From NCBI GenBank assembly GCA_005656395.1, contig SRSI01000031.1, positions 248,001-312,000 of the forward strand: a stretch of DNA of 64,000 bases, in the 5' to 3' direction. A program made the translations under genes and the position numbers. Numbering within the stretch: the first letter of the stretch is position 1; each line of letters begins with the position of its first letter. The notes below the pieces were generated by a model. That model was not told where the DNA came from. It did not search any database and saw only the letters and a program-made list of their open reading frames with translations. This document shows positions 34,257-44,388 of this stretch, piece by piece. The stretch comes from Strongyloides papillosus. Its lineage: Eukaryota; Nematoda; Chromadorea; Rhabditida; Strongyloididae.

Positions 34257-35167
34257 ATGAAGCGGAGAATGTCACCTCCGCCTGATTCTAGTTCCTCCCA
34301 TATGGACTACCCCCCAGGTCACCCTCCTTTTAAATTGCTAAGGGAGCTTGTTAAACCACGTGAGAAACCAACAGCTCCTAAAAAAGAGGCAGGTACGTTA
34401 TAAATCTCTTTGAAAAGTAAATATTCATTCTTATAGAGATGGGATGGCTTCAAAAGCAACGATTGATATATGACAATAAAATTCCTGATGAGTACCAAGA
34501 AGAGTTAGTTCTTGACTACATGATAAAAGCAGGTTACCTTGATGCAGCAGAGTCATTTTGTCAGGAAATAGGGCGACCATTTAATGTTAAAATGTATGAA
34601 TCATTACCCGAGAGAATGAAGATACGTTCATTAATAGCAAATGCCAAAATTGGGGAGGCGATAGACACTATTAGAGGTACGATACCTGAATTTTTTGAAG
34701 AAAATTCACAGATATATTTTATGATGAGACTTCAAGAGTTAACAGAGTTAATTAGAGAAAGAAAAACACAAGAAGCAATGGATTTTGCCCAGGAACACAT
34801 CATACCTATAGCTGAAAGTAATGAAAGTTGTATCCCAACGATGGAGGAGACTTTTGCTCTCCTTGCATATGATAACCCAGAAAAATCTCCATTCGGATAT
34901 TTAATGGACAAAAAAAAATTACAGTCACTTGCTTATAATGTTAATACAGCAATTTTAAGACTTAAAAATTTCGAGGATAAACCTATCATGGAAAATATAA
35001 TTAAACTTGTCATTTTCTTCGCAGCCCAAATGGATGACAAACCTTTGGTTGAAGAACCAGAAATAATGAATAAAAACGACACTTTACGATTAGCTTCAAT
35101 GTTATTTAACACGATTCAAAAAGTTCCAGCTGACTGTTCCACATTACTTGACAAAAAAAACCAATAG
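34257..35167 (+). CDS. GID8: GID8 / TWA1, CTLH ubiquitin-ligase subunit
   Basis: Two exons (34257-34392 and 34437-35167; 44-bp intron, phase 1), about 288 residues. The first exon encodes a basic, Pro-rich N-terminal segment (MKRRMSPPPDSSSS) not found in human GID8 (228 residues). The second starts MGWLQKQRL and covers LisH (LVLDYMIKAGYLDAAESF), CTLH (RMKIRSLIANAKIGEAIDTI) and CRA (LQELTELIRERKTQEAMDFAQ, ETFALLAYDNPEKSPFG) regions, aligning block by block with human GID8. GID8 is a core scaffold of the GID/CTLH E3 complex, which degrades gluconeogenic enzymes in yeast and has developmental roles in animals. A TTTATCAG acceptor lies eight bases before the ATG. It heads a same-strand series with NELF-B (333 bp downstream) and ALDH3. 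The short ORF alone would hide exon 1; the join is supported by phase and splice sites. Confidence 0.9.
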
Positions 35168-35500
35168 TGACAAAGGCATTTAATTGTTTTGGACATCCAA
35201 TACAATTTAAAGTTTTATTTATACATAAATCTTGAGAATTTTTAGTGAACTTTTTTAACACATCATATTTAAAATTACAGTTTTAGAAGTAGTTTCTGTG
35301 CCCTATAAATTTCGAAAAGTCTTAACTGGAAATTAATGTACATTTTTCTTGTTGGAGGAATGTGTTTTAGTACTGGCATTGTATCATTCTGATTCTTTGT
35401 ATTCTAACTAATACTATTATAACAACCCTGTTTTTATAATAAAATTAAATATTATTTTTATTGTTTATGCATTTTTGTTGTGTAATTTTAATTTCTAGAA
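35168..35500. other. GID8-NELF-B spacer
   Basis: 333 bp on the same strand as both genes, with an AATAAA-type signal at about 35436 and an ATTTCTAG acceptor at 35491-35498 just before the NELF-B ATG. This is compatible with either an operon or two independent, trans-spliced genes. Confidence 0.5.
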
Positions 35501-37375
35501 ATGTCGTCAGATCCCTTTTCTTATTCAAACGAGTTGGAACGACGGCAACTTATTTCAGCAAAAAGTATTAGTAAAGCAAGAAAGAATAGAGACATAAAAG
35601 AAACAATAAAATTTGTACAAAAAGCTTGTAGCATTAATGTAGGTGCACCACTTGACCCTATATTCCAAATGCTTGATTACCATGGACTTCGAAGACACGG
35701 AATTCATGAACAAATTTTCAAGGCACTTGAAGAAAAAATGATACAAACTATCAGAATTCTCGGCAGTGTTAGATGTTATGAGTCTCAAGCAAAGATAGAA
35801 AAAATTTTATCAAGAACGTTTGATCTTCATAAAATTCCATCTATGCGACCTATCGTTCTTGAAGCTTTGAAGTTTGCTGAAAGAGTTGATGAAAAGTATT
35901 TACCTGAAATTGTGGAAAACAAAGATCTTTATGAAGCTTGTTGTGTAACTGTTAAACAACAAATATGGTATTCTAACTTGGAATTATTTAAAGAGGAAGT
36001 ATTTAAAATATTTGATGAATATATAAAGAAAAAGGAGAAAGTTGTTTTGTATTTGGATTCTAATGCATTAAATTTTTTCAATTTTGAAACATCAAGAGCA
36101 AGAAAGAAGTGGAAAGAAGTTGTAACGTTAGGAGAAATGGCAGGGGATAGCGTTGAATTGTATAATCAATTAATGCTTTTAATTCAACAAAGATTTATGG
36201 AAACAGGATGTTATCATTATTGTTCATTGAAAGTCGAGGTTATGGTAGTTGTATTTGAAAGAAGGCAACCTCTAGATGAAGAAACCGTTGTTTCACAATT
36301 TGCCTGTAGTTTAGATGCCTATGTACGTGATAGGCAATTAGAATCTCAAGCTATAGCGAAAATAAGAAGTATTTTTGAGCCTTCTAAACAAAATCCGAAA
36401 GACCCTACATTTAGGTCGTTGAATGAACTTGAATTTTTTGCTGAAATGGCTATGATAGCATGTGACCCTCATATTACACACTTTATTTGTAATTACATTA
36501 TTAAAATTATTTATGAGAATGCTGCAACTAAGCACAAAATGCCACGAGACCAACATGTACTCCATGTTTTAATTAAACTTCTTCATCTTGGATCTTGTGC
36601 TCATAAAGCCGTTACAATCCTAGGAAATGGAGAAATTATCTCGACTGATGAAGCATTTGAAGGATGCCAAGATGTCAACACAGAAATTTACACAAAATTT
36701 CTTCCTGAATTTACCTGTCTTATTATTGATGATCTTATAAATGACATATTTATTCAAAATAATTTACTATCTCGTGATTCATTCCCTCAAATCTTAAAGT
36801 ATTATACACCTATCTCCGACCAACTAGTTAATTTTTTGGAGGAAGATCGTGTTTGTGCATTAATATGGATGTTTTATTATGTTGAGATACTACCAAAAGG
36901 AAAAACAATTCATTCTACCGAAACAATGAACAAGTATCTAGATAAATTAAAAATCTTAAATGGAAATCTTATCTACCAAACACCATGGACGAATTTTTTA
37001 GTTCAACGTGTTATTTGTTCTGCAGGGATCTTTGATGGTTACCTTAATCCTGGAAGTTACCTTCACCTATTTTTAGACCAAATAATATGCAGTCAAATGG
37101 AACATCGACTCGAAGCCAAATATTTCCTATTACGATTTATATGTTATGCTAAAACAGTCCTCGGAGAATGGATGACCAAAAAATATCTTGAACGTCTAAA
37201 TCCAAAAGTCTTAATTGCTGATGGTAATTGTGTGTTTGGTGATGAAGATAAAGCAAATTATTTGGAGGCATACGATAAAATTTCCAAGAAATTAGCACCA
37301 AAAACAGTAAATATTGATTATAAGGAGGAGGGAAGTAAAGTACAAACCTTAATTAATCTTGCCAACTCTGTATGA
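35501..37375 (+). CDS. NELFB: negative elongation factor subunit B (NELF-B / COBRA1)
   Basis: An intronless frame of 624 residues (human NELF-B about 580). The ATG is two bases after a TTCTAG acceptor. Family blocks align in order with human NELF-B: FQMLDYHGLRRHGIHEQIFKAL (human has a LDLHG..R block), KIPSMRPIVLEAL, ENKDLYEACCVTVKQQIW (human DKELYRACAVEVKRQIW), LYNQLMLLIQQRFMETG, HYCSLKVEVM, CSLDAYVRDR, ACDPHITHFICNYII, MPRDQHVLHVLIKLLHLG and, near the C-terminus, FLVQRVICSAGIFDGYL. NELF with DSIF holds RNA polymerase II in promoter-proximal pause until P-TEFb releases it; NELF-B bridges NELF-E and NELF-C. C. elegans is reported to lack NELF, so the presence here is notable. The intronless structure, unlike most neighbours, is odd but is shared with glucosidase I and ALDH3. 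Confidence 0.87.
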   Translation: MSSDPFSYSNELERRQLISAKSISKARKNRDIKETIKFVQKACSINVGAPLDPIFQMLDYHGLRRHGIHEQIFKALEEKMIQTIRILGSVRCYESQAKIEKILSRTFDLHKIPSMRPIVLEALKFAERVDEKYLPEIVENKDLYEACCVTVKQQIWYSNLELFKEEVFKIFDEYIKKKEKVVLYLDSNALNFFNFETSRARKKWKEVVTLGEMAGDSVELYNQLMLLIQQRFMETGCYHYCSLKVEVMVVVFERRQPLDEETVVSQFACSLDAYVRDRQLESQAIAKIRSIFEPSKQNPKDPTFRSLNELEFFAEMAMIACDPHITHFICNYIIKIIYENAATKHKMPRDQHVLHVLIKLLHLGSCAHKAVTILGNGEIISTDEAFEGCQDVNTEIYTKFLPEFTCLIIDDLINDIFIQNNLLSRDSFPQILKYYTPISDQLVNFLEEDRVCALIWMFYYVEILPKGKTIHSTETMNKYLDKLKILNGNLIYQTPWTNFLVQRVICSAGIFDGYLNPGSYLHLFLDQIICSQMEHRLEAKYFLLRFICYAKTVLGEWMTKKYLERLNPKVLIADGNCVFGDEDKANYLEAYDKISKKLAPKTVNIDYKEEGSKVQTLINLANSV

Positions 37376-37582
37376 TAAAGCCGTTTTTTAATTAAAGTAT
37401 ATTTATTTTTATATTATTCAGTGTAATGTAATCTAATTGCAAATTAACAACTACACATATATCGTTAAAGTCTTTTTTGTCTTATTATTTTTTATTTTTC
37501 TTAAACAGTTTCAAATACTTTGTATTTCTTATTTGTTATTAAATTTTTTATTACAATAATCAATAGTAGGTTTTTTAGGAAA

Positions 37583-38983
37583 ATGAATTCTACTGAAATT
37601 GTTGAAAAGCTTCGTGAAAGCTTTAATAATGGTTGTTTAGATAGCTATGAGAAGAGAAAAGAACAATTACTTCAACTAAAGAAAATGTTAGTTGATAACG
37701 AAAAAGAATTCATTGAAGTTTTATGGAAAGATTTACATAAGAGTGAACAAGAAACATTGTTATATGAAACTCACTTTATTGTTGAGGAAATTGATCAAAC
37801 CATCTCTGAATTAAAATCGTGGATAGCACCAAAGAAAGTAAGTAAAAATATCTTACAAATAATTGATGGTGCTTACACTAAAAAAGAGCCATTAGGAGTT
37901 GTTTTAATAATTGGTGCATGGAATTTTCCGGTACAATTACTTCTCGGACCAATGATTGGTGCTATTGCTGCTGGAAATGCAGTTGTATTAAAACCATCTG
38001 AAATAGCTGTACATACTAGTGCATTAATTGCTAAACTCATACCCTCATACCTTTCTCCTGATGCTGTTTCTATCGTAACAGGGGGCGCAGAGGAGACATC
38101 AGCTCTTTTGAAAAATCGTTTTGATTACATATTTTTTACTGGCAGTTACTCCGTTGGAAAGATTGTTTACAAGGCAGCTGCTGAACACTTGACACCTGTT
38201 ACACTAGAGTTAGGAGGAAAATGTCCTGTAATTATAGACGATAACGTTGATATAGATATTGCGGCCAGAAGAATTGCTTGGGGAAAACTTACAAATTGCG
38301 GCCAAATTTGTATTGCTGCTGATTATGTACTTATGGTAAACAAGAATAAAGAACGATTTATCCAAGTTTTTAAAGATAGTATTAAAGAATTTTATGGTGA
38401 AAAAATTGAAGAAAGTCCGGATTACTGTAGAATAATTAATGAGAAACATTTCGATAGAATAAGTGCATTGTTAAATAACACTAAAGGTGAGGTTGTTATT
38501 GGAGGAAATTCCAGTAAAGACAACTTGTTTATACCACCAACAGTTGTTGACAATGTCAAAGAAGATGATTCATTAATGAGTGAAGAGCTTTTTGCTCCGG
38601 TATTACCAATTGTTGACTGTGAATCAATCGACAAAGCCATTGAATTCATTAAAAAGAAGTCTAAGCCATTATCTTTATACTTATTTTCTGATAACCAAGC
38701 TAATATCGATAAAGTAATTAACAAAACATCATCCGGAAACTTATTAATTAATGATCTTCTTTTGAATATGTGTTGTGAACATTTACCATTTGGTGGTGTT
38801 GGAGCTTCTGGATTTGGAAGATACCATGGAAAGTATTCCTTCGATACATTTTCTCATGAAAAAGCTGTCCTCCACCGTACAACATGGTTTGAAAATGTTC
38901 TTTTCATGAGATACCCACCATATGAAAATAAAAAAATTACCTGGGCTAAAAGAATATCTAAAAAGATAAGAGTTCCCTTCTGA
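37583..38983 (+). CDS. class 3 aldehyde dehydrogenase (ALDH3 type)
   Basis: An intronless 466-residue NAD(P)-dependent aldehyde dehydrogenase. The chosen start (MNSTEIVEKL) is four bases after TTTTTTAG; the longer upstream open frame is hydrophobic noise. Catalytic features: GAWNFP (cofactor region), FTGSYSVGK (nucleotide loop), LELGGKCP with general base Glu209, NCGQIC with nucleophile Cys243, FAPVLP, and LPFGGVGASGFGRYHGK near the end. The Glu209/Cys243 spacing and overall length match ALDH3. The C-terminus ends in a basic tail (ISKKIRVPF) and lacks the hydrophobic anchor of fatty aldehyde dehydrogenase ALDH3A2. C. elegans relatives are alh-4 and alh-5; I cannot choose between them. The likely role is oxidation of medium- or long-chain aldehydes. 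It lies 207 bp after NELF-B on the same strand. Confidence 0.93.
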   Translation: MNSTEIVEKLRESFNNGCLDSYEKRKEQLLQLKKMLVDNEKEFIEVLWKDLHKSEQETLLYETHFIVEEIDQTISELKSWIAPKKVSKNILQIIDGAYTKKEPLGVVLIIGAWNFPVQLLLGPMIGAIAAGNAVVLKPSEIAVHTSALIAKLIPSYLSPDAVSIVTGGAEETSALLKNRFDYIFFTGSYSVGKIVYKAAAEHLTPVTLELGGKCPVIIDDNVDIDIAARRIAWGKLTNCGQICIAADYVLMVNKNKERFIQVFKDSIKEFYGEKIEESPDYCRIINEKHFDRISALLNNTKGEVVIGGNSSKDNLFIPPTVVDNVKEDDSLMSEELFAPVLPIVDCESIDKAIEFIKKKSKPLSLYLFSDNQANIDKVINKTSSGNLLINDLLLNMCCEHLPFGGVGASGFGRYHGKYSFDTFSHEKAVLHRTTWFENVLFMRYPPYENKKITWAKRISKKIRVPF

Positions 38984-39376
38984 GAAATCTTTGTCCTTAA
39001 GATAAACTGAACAATTATATTAATGAAAATACAATTATAAAGTGAAATAATGTTTTAATTGATGTAATAAATTTTAACTAGATTTTTACTTTATAAAAGT
39101 ATAATAAAAATTTTTGTATGACGACCTCCATATGTGTATTTTACAATAATGTAATGTACAGAATTGTGGAACGCTACTACTAAAAAGGATAGTTGATGAA
39201 AAGTTTCAAAGACAAATTGTAGGACAATTATCTTTTCATTATAATGAGTAAAAATTTCAATCATATTAAATAATAATGTATCTCTTTTCTAATCCTGTTT
39301 AAAAATTTTTTATCTATACTATAAAAGGTATATAAAATTCTTATTCACATTTATTATACGATAGATTTATTTGATT
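38984..39376. other. ALDH3-collagen spacer
   Basis: Contains the ALDH3 3' region and the collagen promoter. No coding frame is supported. A TATA box is listed separately. Confidence 0.5.
39320..39328 (+). promoter_or_regulatory. TATA box of collagen gene
   Basis: TATAAAAGG lies 57 bp before the collagen ATG. A clear TATA box close to the start is expected for strongly induced cuticle collagen genes, and no T-rich AG acceptor lies between it and the ATG, so the transcript may not be trans-spliced. Confidence 0.55.
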
Positions 39377-40436
39377 ATGGAAGATAAAAATTCTACCAGT
39401 CGATTTGTTGGAGTTGTTGCTGTTGTAGTTTCTATAACAGCTTTACTTTCTAGTATTTTATATGTACCTAATTTAATATGGAAAATTCAAAATATTCATA
39501 ATCAAGTATGTTTTTATCAAGAAATTTTTTATCTATATATTGTAGGTTAGAATTGATTCTGATGAATTTAAAATACTTGCCGAAGAAGCGTGGGGTAATC
39601 TTCAAAAGATAAGACAAGCAACAAGACAAAAGAGAGATGCATATAATGGAGGATATGCTGATGGTGGTATTAAAGCCTTTTTCCCAGATGCAAGAAGTCA
39701 AGCTGTCGAAGGTTTCTCTTCTACTGGTCCCCAATGTAAATGTAATGCTCGTAATTTATGTCCAGCTGGACCACCAGGACCTCCAGGAGAACCAGGGTTA
39801 GATGGATCTCCAGGTTTACCTGGAGAGCCAGGTGCACCTGGATTAGCTGGAATCGCTCCACCTGTTACAATTGACACAAATCAAGGATGTAGAGTTTGTC
39901 CTAATGGTCCTCCAGGTCCAGTTGGACCACCAGGAGAAATGGGACCTGAAGGACCAGCTGGATTACCTGGTGCACCAGGAAGACCAGGTGAAGAAGGTAG
40001 AGTTGGATATCCCGGAAACCCAGGTATGCCAGGAGAAGTAGGTAAAAGTGGCAAAGATGGAGAAAAAGGATCACCTGGAGCTCCCGGAACTCTTGGACTT
40101 AAGGGAGAGAAAGGTGAAAAAGGACCACAAGGTCCAGCAGGCAAAAAAGGATCTCCTGGATATCCGGGAACAGATGGACAAAGAGGAAATGATGGTAGTC
40201 AAGGTCCAGTTGGAAACAGAGGACTACCAGGAAGACAAGGAAACCAAGGACGACCTGGCATGCCGGGACAAAATGGTGTACCAGGAGAGGATGCAGAATA
40301 TTGTCCATGTCCAGCTAGATCTGCTGGTGTTAACAAACCTGAACAAACAATGTCTTATGAATTCCGTCCACCATCAACTCCAACATACACAACAGATGAA
40401 GCTGTAAATCGTGGTGGTTACAGAGCAAGAATTTAG
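39377..40436 (+). CDS. cuticle collagen
   Basis: Two exons (39377-39505, 39546-40436; 40-bp intron, phase 0), 339 residues. The N-terminal nematode cuticle collagen domain has a signal-anchor (about residues 10-33, [20 protein letters not shown]) and the conserved aromatic/acidic helix ending EEAWGNL. A likely subtilisin cleavage site RQKR precedes the mature chain. Cysteine clusters [13 protein letters not shown] and CPC flank and interrupt the Gly-X-Y blocks: a short block after residue ~130, a break with GCRVC, then a main block of about 130 residues ending GEDAEYCPC. The C-terminal tail is short and Tyr/Arg-rich (GGYRARI). Codons are strongly biased (GGA, CCA), typical of abundant collagen. 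It is tail to tail with the RRM gene (103 bp apart). Confidence 0.95.
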
Positions 40437-40539
40437 ATTGAATTCAGCTTAAAATTTATTTGAAATAAAGTGTTTGATGTTACTTATATTTTAATACAAA
40501 ATATATACAAATATTTACAAAAAAATAATATAACACAAA

Positions 40540-41705
40540 TTACTCTTCTTTAACTTCATTTTCTTCCTTTATACTTTCTTCATCTATCTCTTCAACATTA
40601 TTCTCAACATTTTCGATTTTATCTTCATCCTCAATTTCAGTATGACAATCAGATTCATTTTGTTCACCATTATCATCTTCATTAATACCATCATCTATCA
40701 TTTCGAAATAATCTTGATTAAATCTTAGTCTCAAACGCTTCTCTACAAAGAAACTGTCTAGTGAATTCATTTTAGCATTCATAACTTTAGGGTCGTGTTC
40801 CTCTAGTGGACGAATAACATCACCTTTGGTGTGTTTAAATGCGACATGATATCTTTTATCTTCCAAGCCATAACTTTTGTCATAACGAAATGGTCGTTTT
40901 CTATCAAAATCATTTGTTTTTGTTGATGGTTCCCGATGAAAAGACGGCATTTGAAATGATTCATTTGGCTTATGTTTATTATTACTTCTACCAGCATGTG
41001 GTAATCGTAAATTCATTGTATGATTACCAATTTTAGTTTGATTAAATTCTATAAACGCTCTTGTTTGTTCCTCCTCCGAGGAAAATCTAATGAAACCCAT
41101 ACATTTGGATGATCCATCTTCATTTCTTAATATTTTAGCACCTCTACATCCTATATATCTTGATCCAAATAACTTAAATAACTCTGCATCTGTAAAATCT
41201 GGAGGTAAATCACTAACAAGAATATTAAATTCAGCTCCACTATTTGAATTTGAGTTAGCAAAAGAAAAATTGAAGTTAACCTGAGGTTTTATATCTGGCA
41301 TTGGTGTGCCATTCAATTCTAGCATGATATTTCTAGCAATATCTGCAGAAAAAAATTTTACAAAAGCATAACCATTTTTCTAGAAAATATTATTATAATC
41401 TTTATCAATTATTTTATTACCTTTCCGTTACTTATGTCATTCATCATTTTGATACTTTCTACTTTGATTCCAATTTTATTAAAAATTTCTTTCACAATAT
41501 CCTCTGTCCAATAGGGAGAAATATCTCCCATCCATAAGGTTCTATTTTCAGCTCTATTAAAATTGCCTAAAAAAGCTTCTTGTCCAGGAATACATTGTCC
41601 ACCTTGTTGTCCAAAATTTCCGTGATTGAGCATTCCCTGATTATTCACATTGTGGTGGGGAATATTAAACCTCATTTGTTGCATTGGAATATGTTGGTTT
41701 TGCAT
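40540..41705 (-). CDS. secp-1: two-RRM protein of SECp43/TRNAU1AP type
   Basis: Two exons (41705-41421, 41379-40540; 41-bp intron, phase 0), about 374 residues. After a Gln/Asn/His/Met-rich N-terminus come RRM1 (from about residue 55: TLWMGDISPYWTEDIV, RNP1 NGYAFVKFF) and RRM2 (RNP2 FNILVSDLPPD, then GCRGAKILRNEDGSSKCMGF). The SLWMGDLEPYMDE and CRGGKVV...SKGYGFV blocks of human SECp43 align directly, including LNGTPMP against INGKPLP. SECp43 assists selenocysteine-tRNA and selenoprotein synthesis; yeast Nam8-type splicing proteins share the architecture, so the function is not certain. RNP1 of RRM2 is degenerate (KCMGFIRF). The tail is a long Glu/Asp run, not the Tyr-rich tail of human SECp43. 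Confidence 0.78.
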
Positions 41706-42350
41706 TTTTTAATAAAATTTTAGTAAAATATAAAAAAAATGTTTTACATAAGTAGTAAAGGAAAAACAAATAACACAAAGTTTTTCACAAAAATCTTACG
41801 TGGAAAATTGGGTAAATATATATTGAATAATTAATATTCCTCATTATCTTAATTATTTTTCATACTGTGGAATTGTTAGTCTTTTTGTTATTAAATAATA
41901 GTTGTTTATAATTCAATGTGATGAAAGAGCCTACTTTTTTTGATATAGAAAATATTTTTACTGTTCAACCCAACTTTTTCTGATAATTTAGCCAATATAC
42001 AATTAATGTTTAAGCAAAAAAAATTGTCTAAATTAAATGGTTTTAGAAAGTATCTTCAAATTATATGTTAAAGCATATATAGATAATTTTCATTTAAAAA
42101 TAATCTTATTGACAATTTTATTTTATTGTAAATAAGGAAATTCTTATTATTGCACAATGAAACAGAAACAATTAAATAAAATATAGAATAAAAAAATTAA
42201 AGTTTTTAAACATATAATTCTATTTTTTCAACAGACAAGTTGTTCCATATCAATGTTTTAAAAATAGATGAAAGCAGCTTTAAACAAAAGAATGCCAAAT
42301 TAGTTGTTAAATACGATTTAGAAAGTATTAAAATCATTGCTTTTTTTAAG

Positions 42351-42449
42351 TTTATTGGGTCCAATCGGTGAAGGTGGAACAACACAAGTTTGGAAGGCAC
42401 CAAAATCTTTAAGTCAGGACGAATTTTGTAATCCCACCCTTTATGATAG
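42351..42449 (+). pseudogene. isolated exon-like fragment, family unknown
   Basis: A 99-bp GC-richer piece is framed by a T-rich acceptor (TTTTTTTAAG) and a GTGAGA donor. One frame is open and protein-like (LLGPIGEGGTTQVWKAPKS then LSQDEFCNPTLYD). No partner exons are visible. It may be an internal exon left from a lost gene. I do not recognise the family. Confidence 0.25.
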
Positions 42450-42575
42450 GTGAGACTAATCAACATCACTAATATAAATATTTTTACTTTTTATTTTATG
42501 TTGTTAGTTAGTAAAAATGTAATAATAAACCTATTTTACCCACCTCGATTTTTGAAATATCATTATGGAACCATT

Positions 42576-42862
42576 ACGATTTCGTTTGAAGTTTTACCAG
42601 CTTCGATATCTTTGTAAATAGTGTCAATAAGTCCCCGTACTTCAACAAGGCACAATGGAGCAATTTGTTAGTTAAATTGTCCTATCTCAATACATCCACG
42701 AGTCAGGTCATGGAGCAATTGACTTTCTGATATATTGTTCTAAAAATTTTTTTCGGTTGCACCGGCAATCTGACAGCAGACGTCACGTGCTGTCAATGCT
42801 TCAGGAGAAGTAAAGATGACACCGAAGAAAGCAACAAAGGTAAAGATAAATTTTATCTTTTT
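42576..42862 (-). pseudogene. saposin-like (SapB-type) pseudogene
   Basis: One frame on the minus strand is protein-like over about 95 codons but is cut by two in-frame stops (TAG at about 42748, TAA at about 42670). It begins with a secretion-signal-like stretch (KIKFIFTFVAFFGVIF), followed by DVCCQIAG, then LLHDLTRGCIEIGQFN, then IAPLCLVEVRGLIDTIYKD and IEAGKTSNEI. The spacing of Cys-Cys, Gly-Cys and Pro-Leu-Cys plus the helix patterns resembles the saposin B fold found in secreted nematode saposin-like proteins. The frame ends in two stops before the expected last cysteines. The first stop sits in a TTTTTAG context that could be a splice acceptor, but no sensible donor removes both stops. 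Higher G+C than its surroundings supports coding ancestry. Confidence 0.5.
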
Positions 42863-43562
42863 AAAAAAATAAGTGTTTTTTGATAAATTACAATCAATAA
42901 GTTTTAATAAAACACAAACTCTCAACTACATTCCTTATTTGTTTATATCAAAATTTTAACCAGTAATCAGAGATATTTTGTTAAAAGTTACATGATGGAA
43001 ATTGCCAATTCATTAACAATACTTGTTATCGTAATAATGTTTCAATAAATTCGTCACACAAGATTCACAAAATACTAGGAAATTTTTACATTGATGCTTT
43101 TAATGTTTTTAATATCATAGAACACTCAATAGAATGTTAGATGGTTATTAATTAATAATATTTTCCACCTCCATATTTAATGTTGTGATATTTGTTATAA
43201 CGTTTTACTATTCTTAAAAATTTCATCTTTTAAATTGAAATTTTTATCGATAATATTACAGTCATTTTTAATTGTTATCTTGGTAATAAATATAAATAGA
43301 AAATGTACCATAATCGGTTAACTGGTGGAAGATGAAAAGATAAAAAAGGATTAATTTTATCAAATATGGAAATTTGCTTCAGGAATAGTGGCTACAATAC
43401 TTGTATATCTTTTTATAGTTTAAATTTGGAAATTAATTTCTTTTGCGTTTTAAATTTAATGTGTACAAAAAGCAATCGAATATTTGATTATACGGTATTT
43501 TTTTATGGTAAAGTTTTTTTATGATACCCCACTATTGAGTGTTGGAATAAGTTAGTTCTTAA

Positions 43563-43676
43563 CTACTTGCATTTAGCACAAAGTCAGGAGTTTTTGCTAC
43601 TGGTAACTTAAATGACGTTTATATTAGACAGCTAGCCTATCACTGCGGGCAACTTCATATAAAGACAAGTGCGTAG
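43563..43676 (+). pseudogene. short coding-like relic, family unknown
   Basis: A 37-codon plus-strand frame in a GC-richer patch reads FSTKSGVFATGNLNDVY then IRQLAYHCGQLHIKTSA before a stop. There is no start, clean splice signals or partner exons. It may be a gene remnant, or chance. Confidence 0.18.
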
Positions 43677-43818
43677 GAAAAAACACCAAATCGGATTTAT
43701 CTTTAATTTTAAAATAAAATGATAAATTTATTTTTTACAAATAAATATTTATTAACAGTCTTTGTTATATTAAAAAGAATGTATAAAAAATAATTGAGAT
43801 GTGAATTAATGTACAATG

Positions 43819-44388
43819 TTATTTACAATTTAATTTTCGAATTACTTTCAATGTATTGAAGTAATCATGAATATCATTCACAGTAACATTAAATTGACAA
43901 GTAGTTTTTGATGGAACTCTTAAAAAATGAGGATTTGTCTTTCCAAGACCATACTCAAATACTTTGTTTGTTTCATATTCGAGATCATTGTTTATACTTG
44001 AAAAACAATCTGGAGAAGGTGATAATTGTTCTAAACATAATACATATAAATAATTTTAAAATAAATTTTTACCTTCAAAATTTTCAACAATAATAGTTGG
44101 AGTTGGTTGTCTTTGGAATTCTTCAAAAATCTCTTGGTTTCCTTCTCTTGTAATACTATGATTTCTAGATTCTAAACTCCAACTTGTTTGGACAGTTGAG
44201 GTACTCCCAAAACGTTTATCTTTCGTTTTTGTAGTAAATAAAAAAGGAAAAACTTTTTTAATAAATTTATTAGCAAAACAAAGGGTTATAATAAAAATAA
44301 AAAATAACACCAGAGCAAATATTATATTAAGGATGCATTTAAAATTAATTCCTTTTTCACACTCTACTATTTTATCATTTAGGTACAT
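43819..44388 (-). CDS. small single-pass membrane protein, unknown family
   Basis: Two exons (44388-44073, 44030-43819; 42-bp intron, phase 1), about 175 residues. The short N-terminal part (MYLNDKIVECEKGINFKC) precedes one strong membrane segment (about residues 20-42, ILNIIFALVLFFIFIITLCF), then a basic stretch and a Ser/Thr/Glu-rich, hydrophilic region to the end (tail IHDYFNTLKVIRKLNCK). By the positive-inside rule the C-terminal part (KKVFPF...TKTKDKR) is probably cytosolic. I do not recognise the family. Support comes from the consistent splice and the open second exon. Neighbours on the same strand are the BTB protein and the micro membrane protein. Confidence 0.6.

Larger units (their letters stand above)
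41706..43818. other. intergenic with gene relics
   Basis: 2.1 kb without an intact gene. It contains a broken saposin-like gene and two GC-richer exon-like scraps, described separately. The rest is AT-rich with nothing recognisable. Confidence 0.5.

Noticed and set aside
37520..37582. 21-residue hydrophobic N-terminal extension of ALDH3
   Set aside because: It lies upstream of a TTTTTTAG acceptor that sits four bases before the ATG giving the standard ALDH3 N-terminus, so it is probably untranslated outron.
40540..40997. Overlapping opposite-strand and alternate-frame ORFs in the RRM, collagen and IRS genes
   Set aside because: They are shadows of real coding frames with stronger homology evidence.
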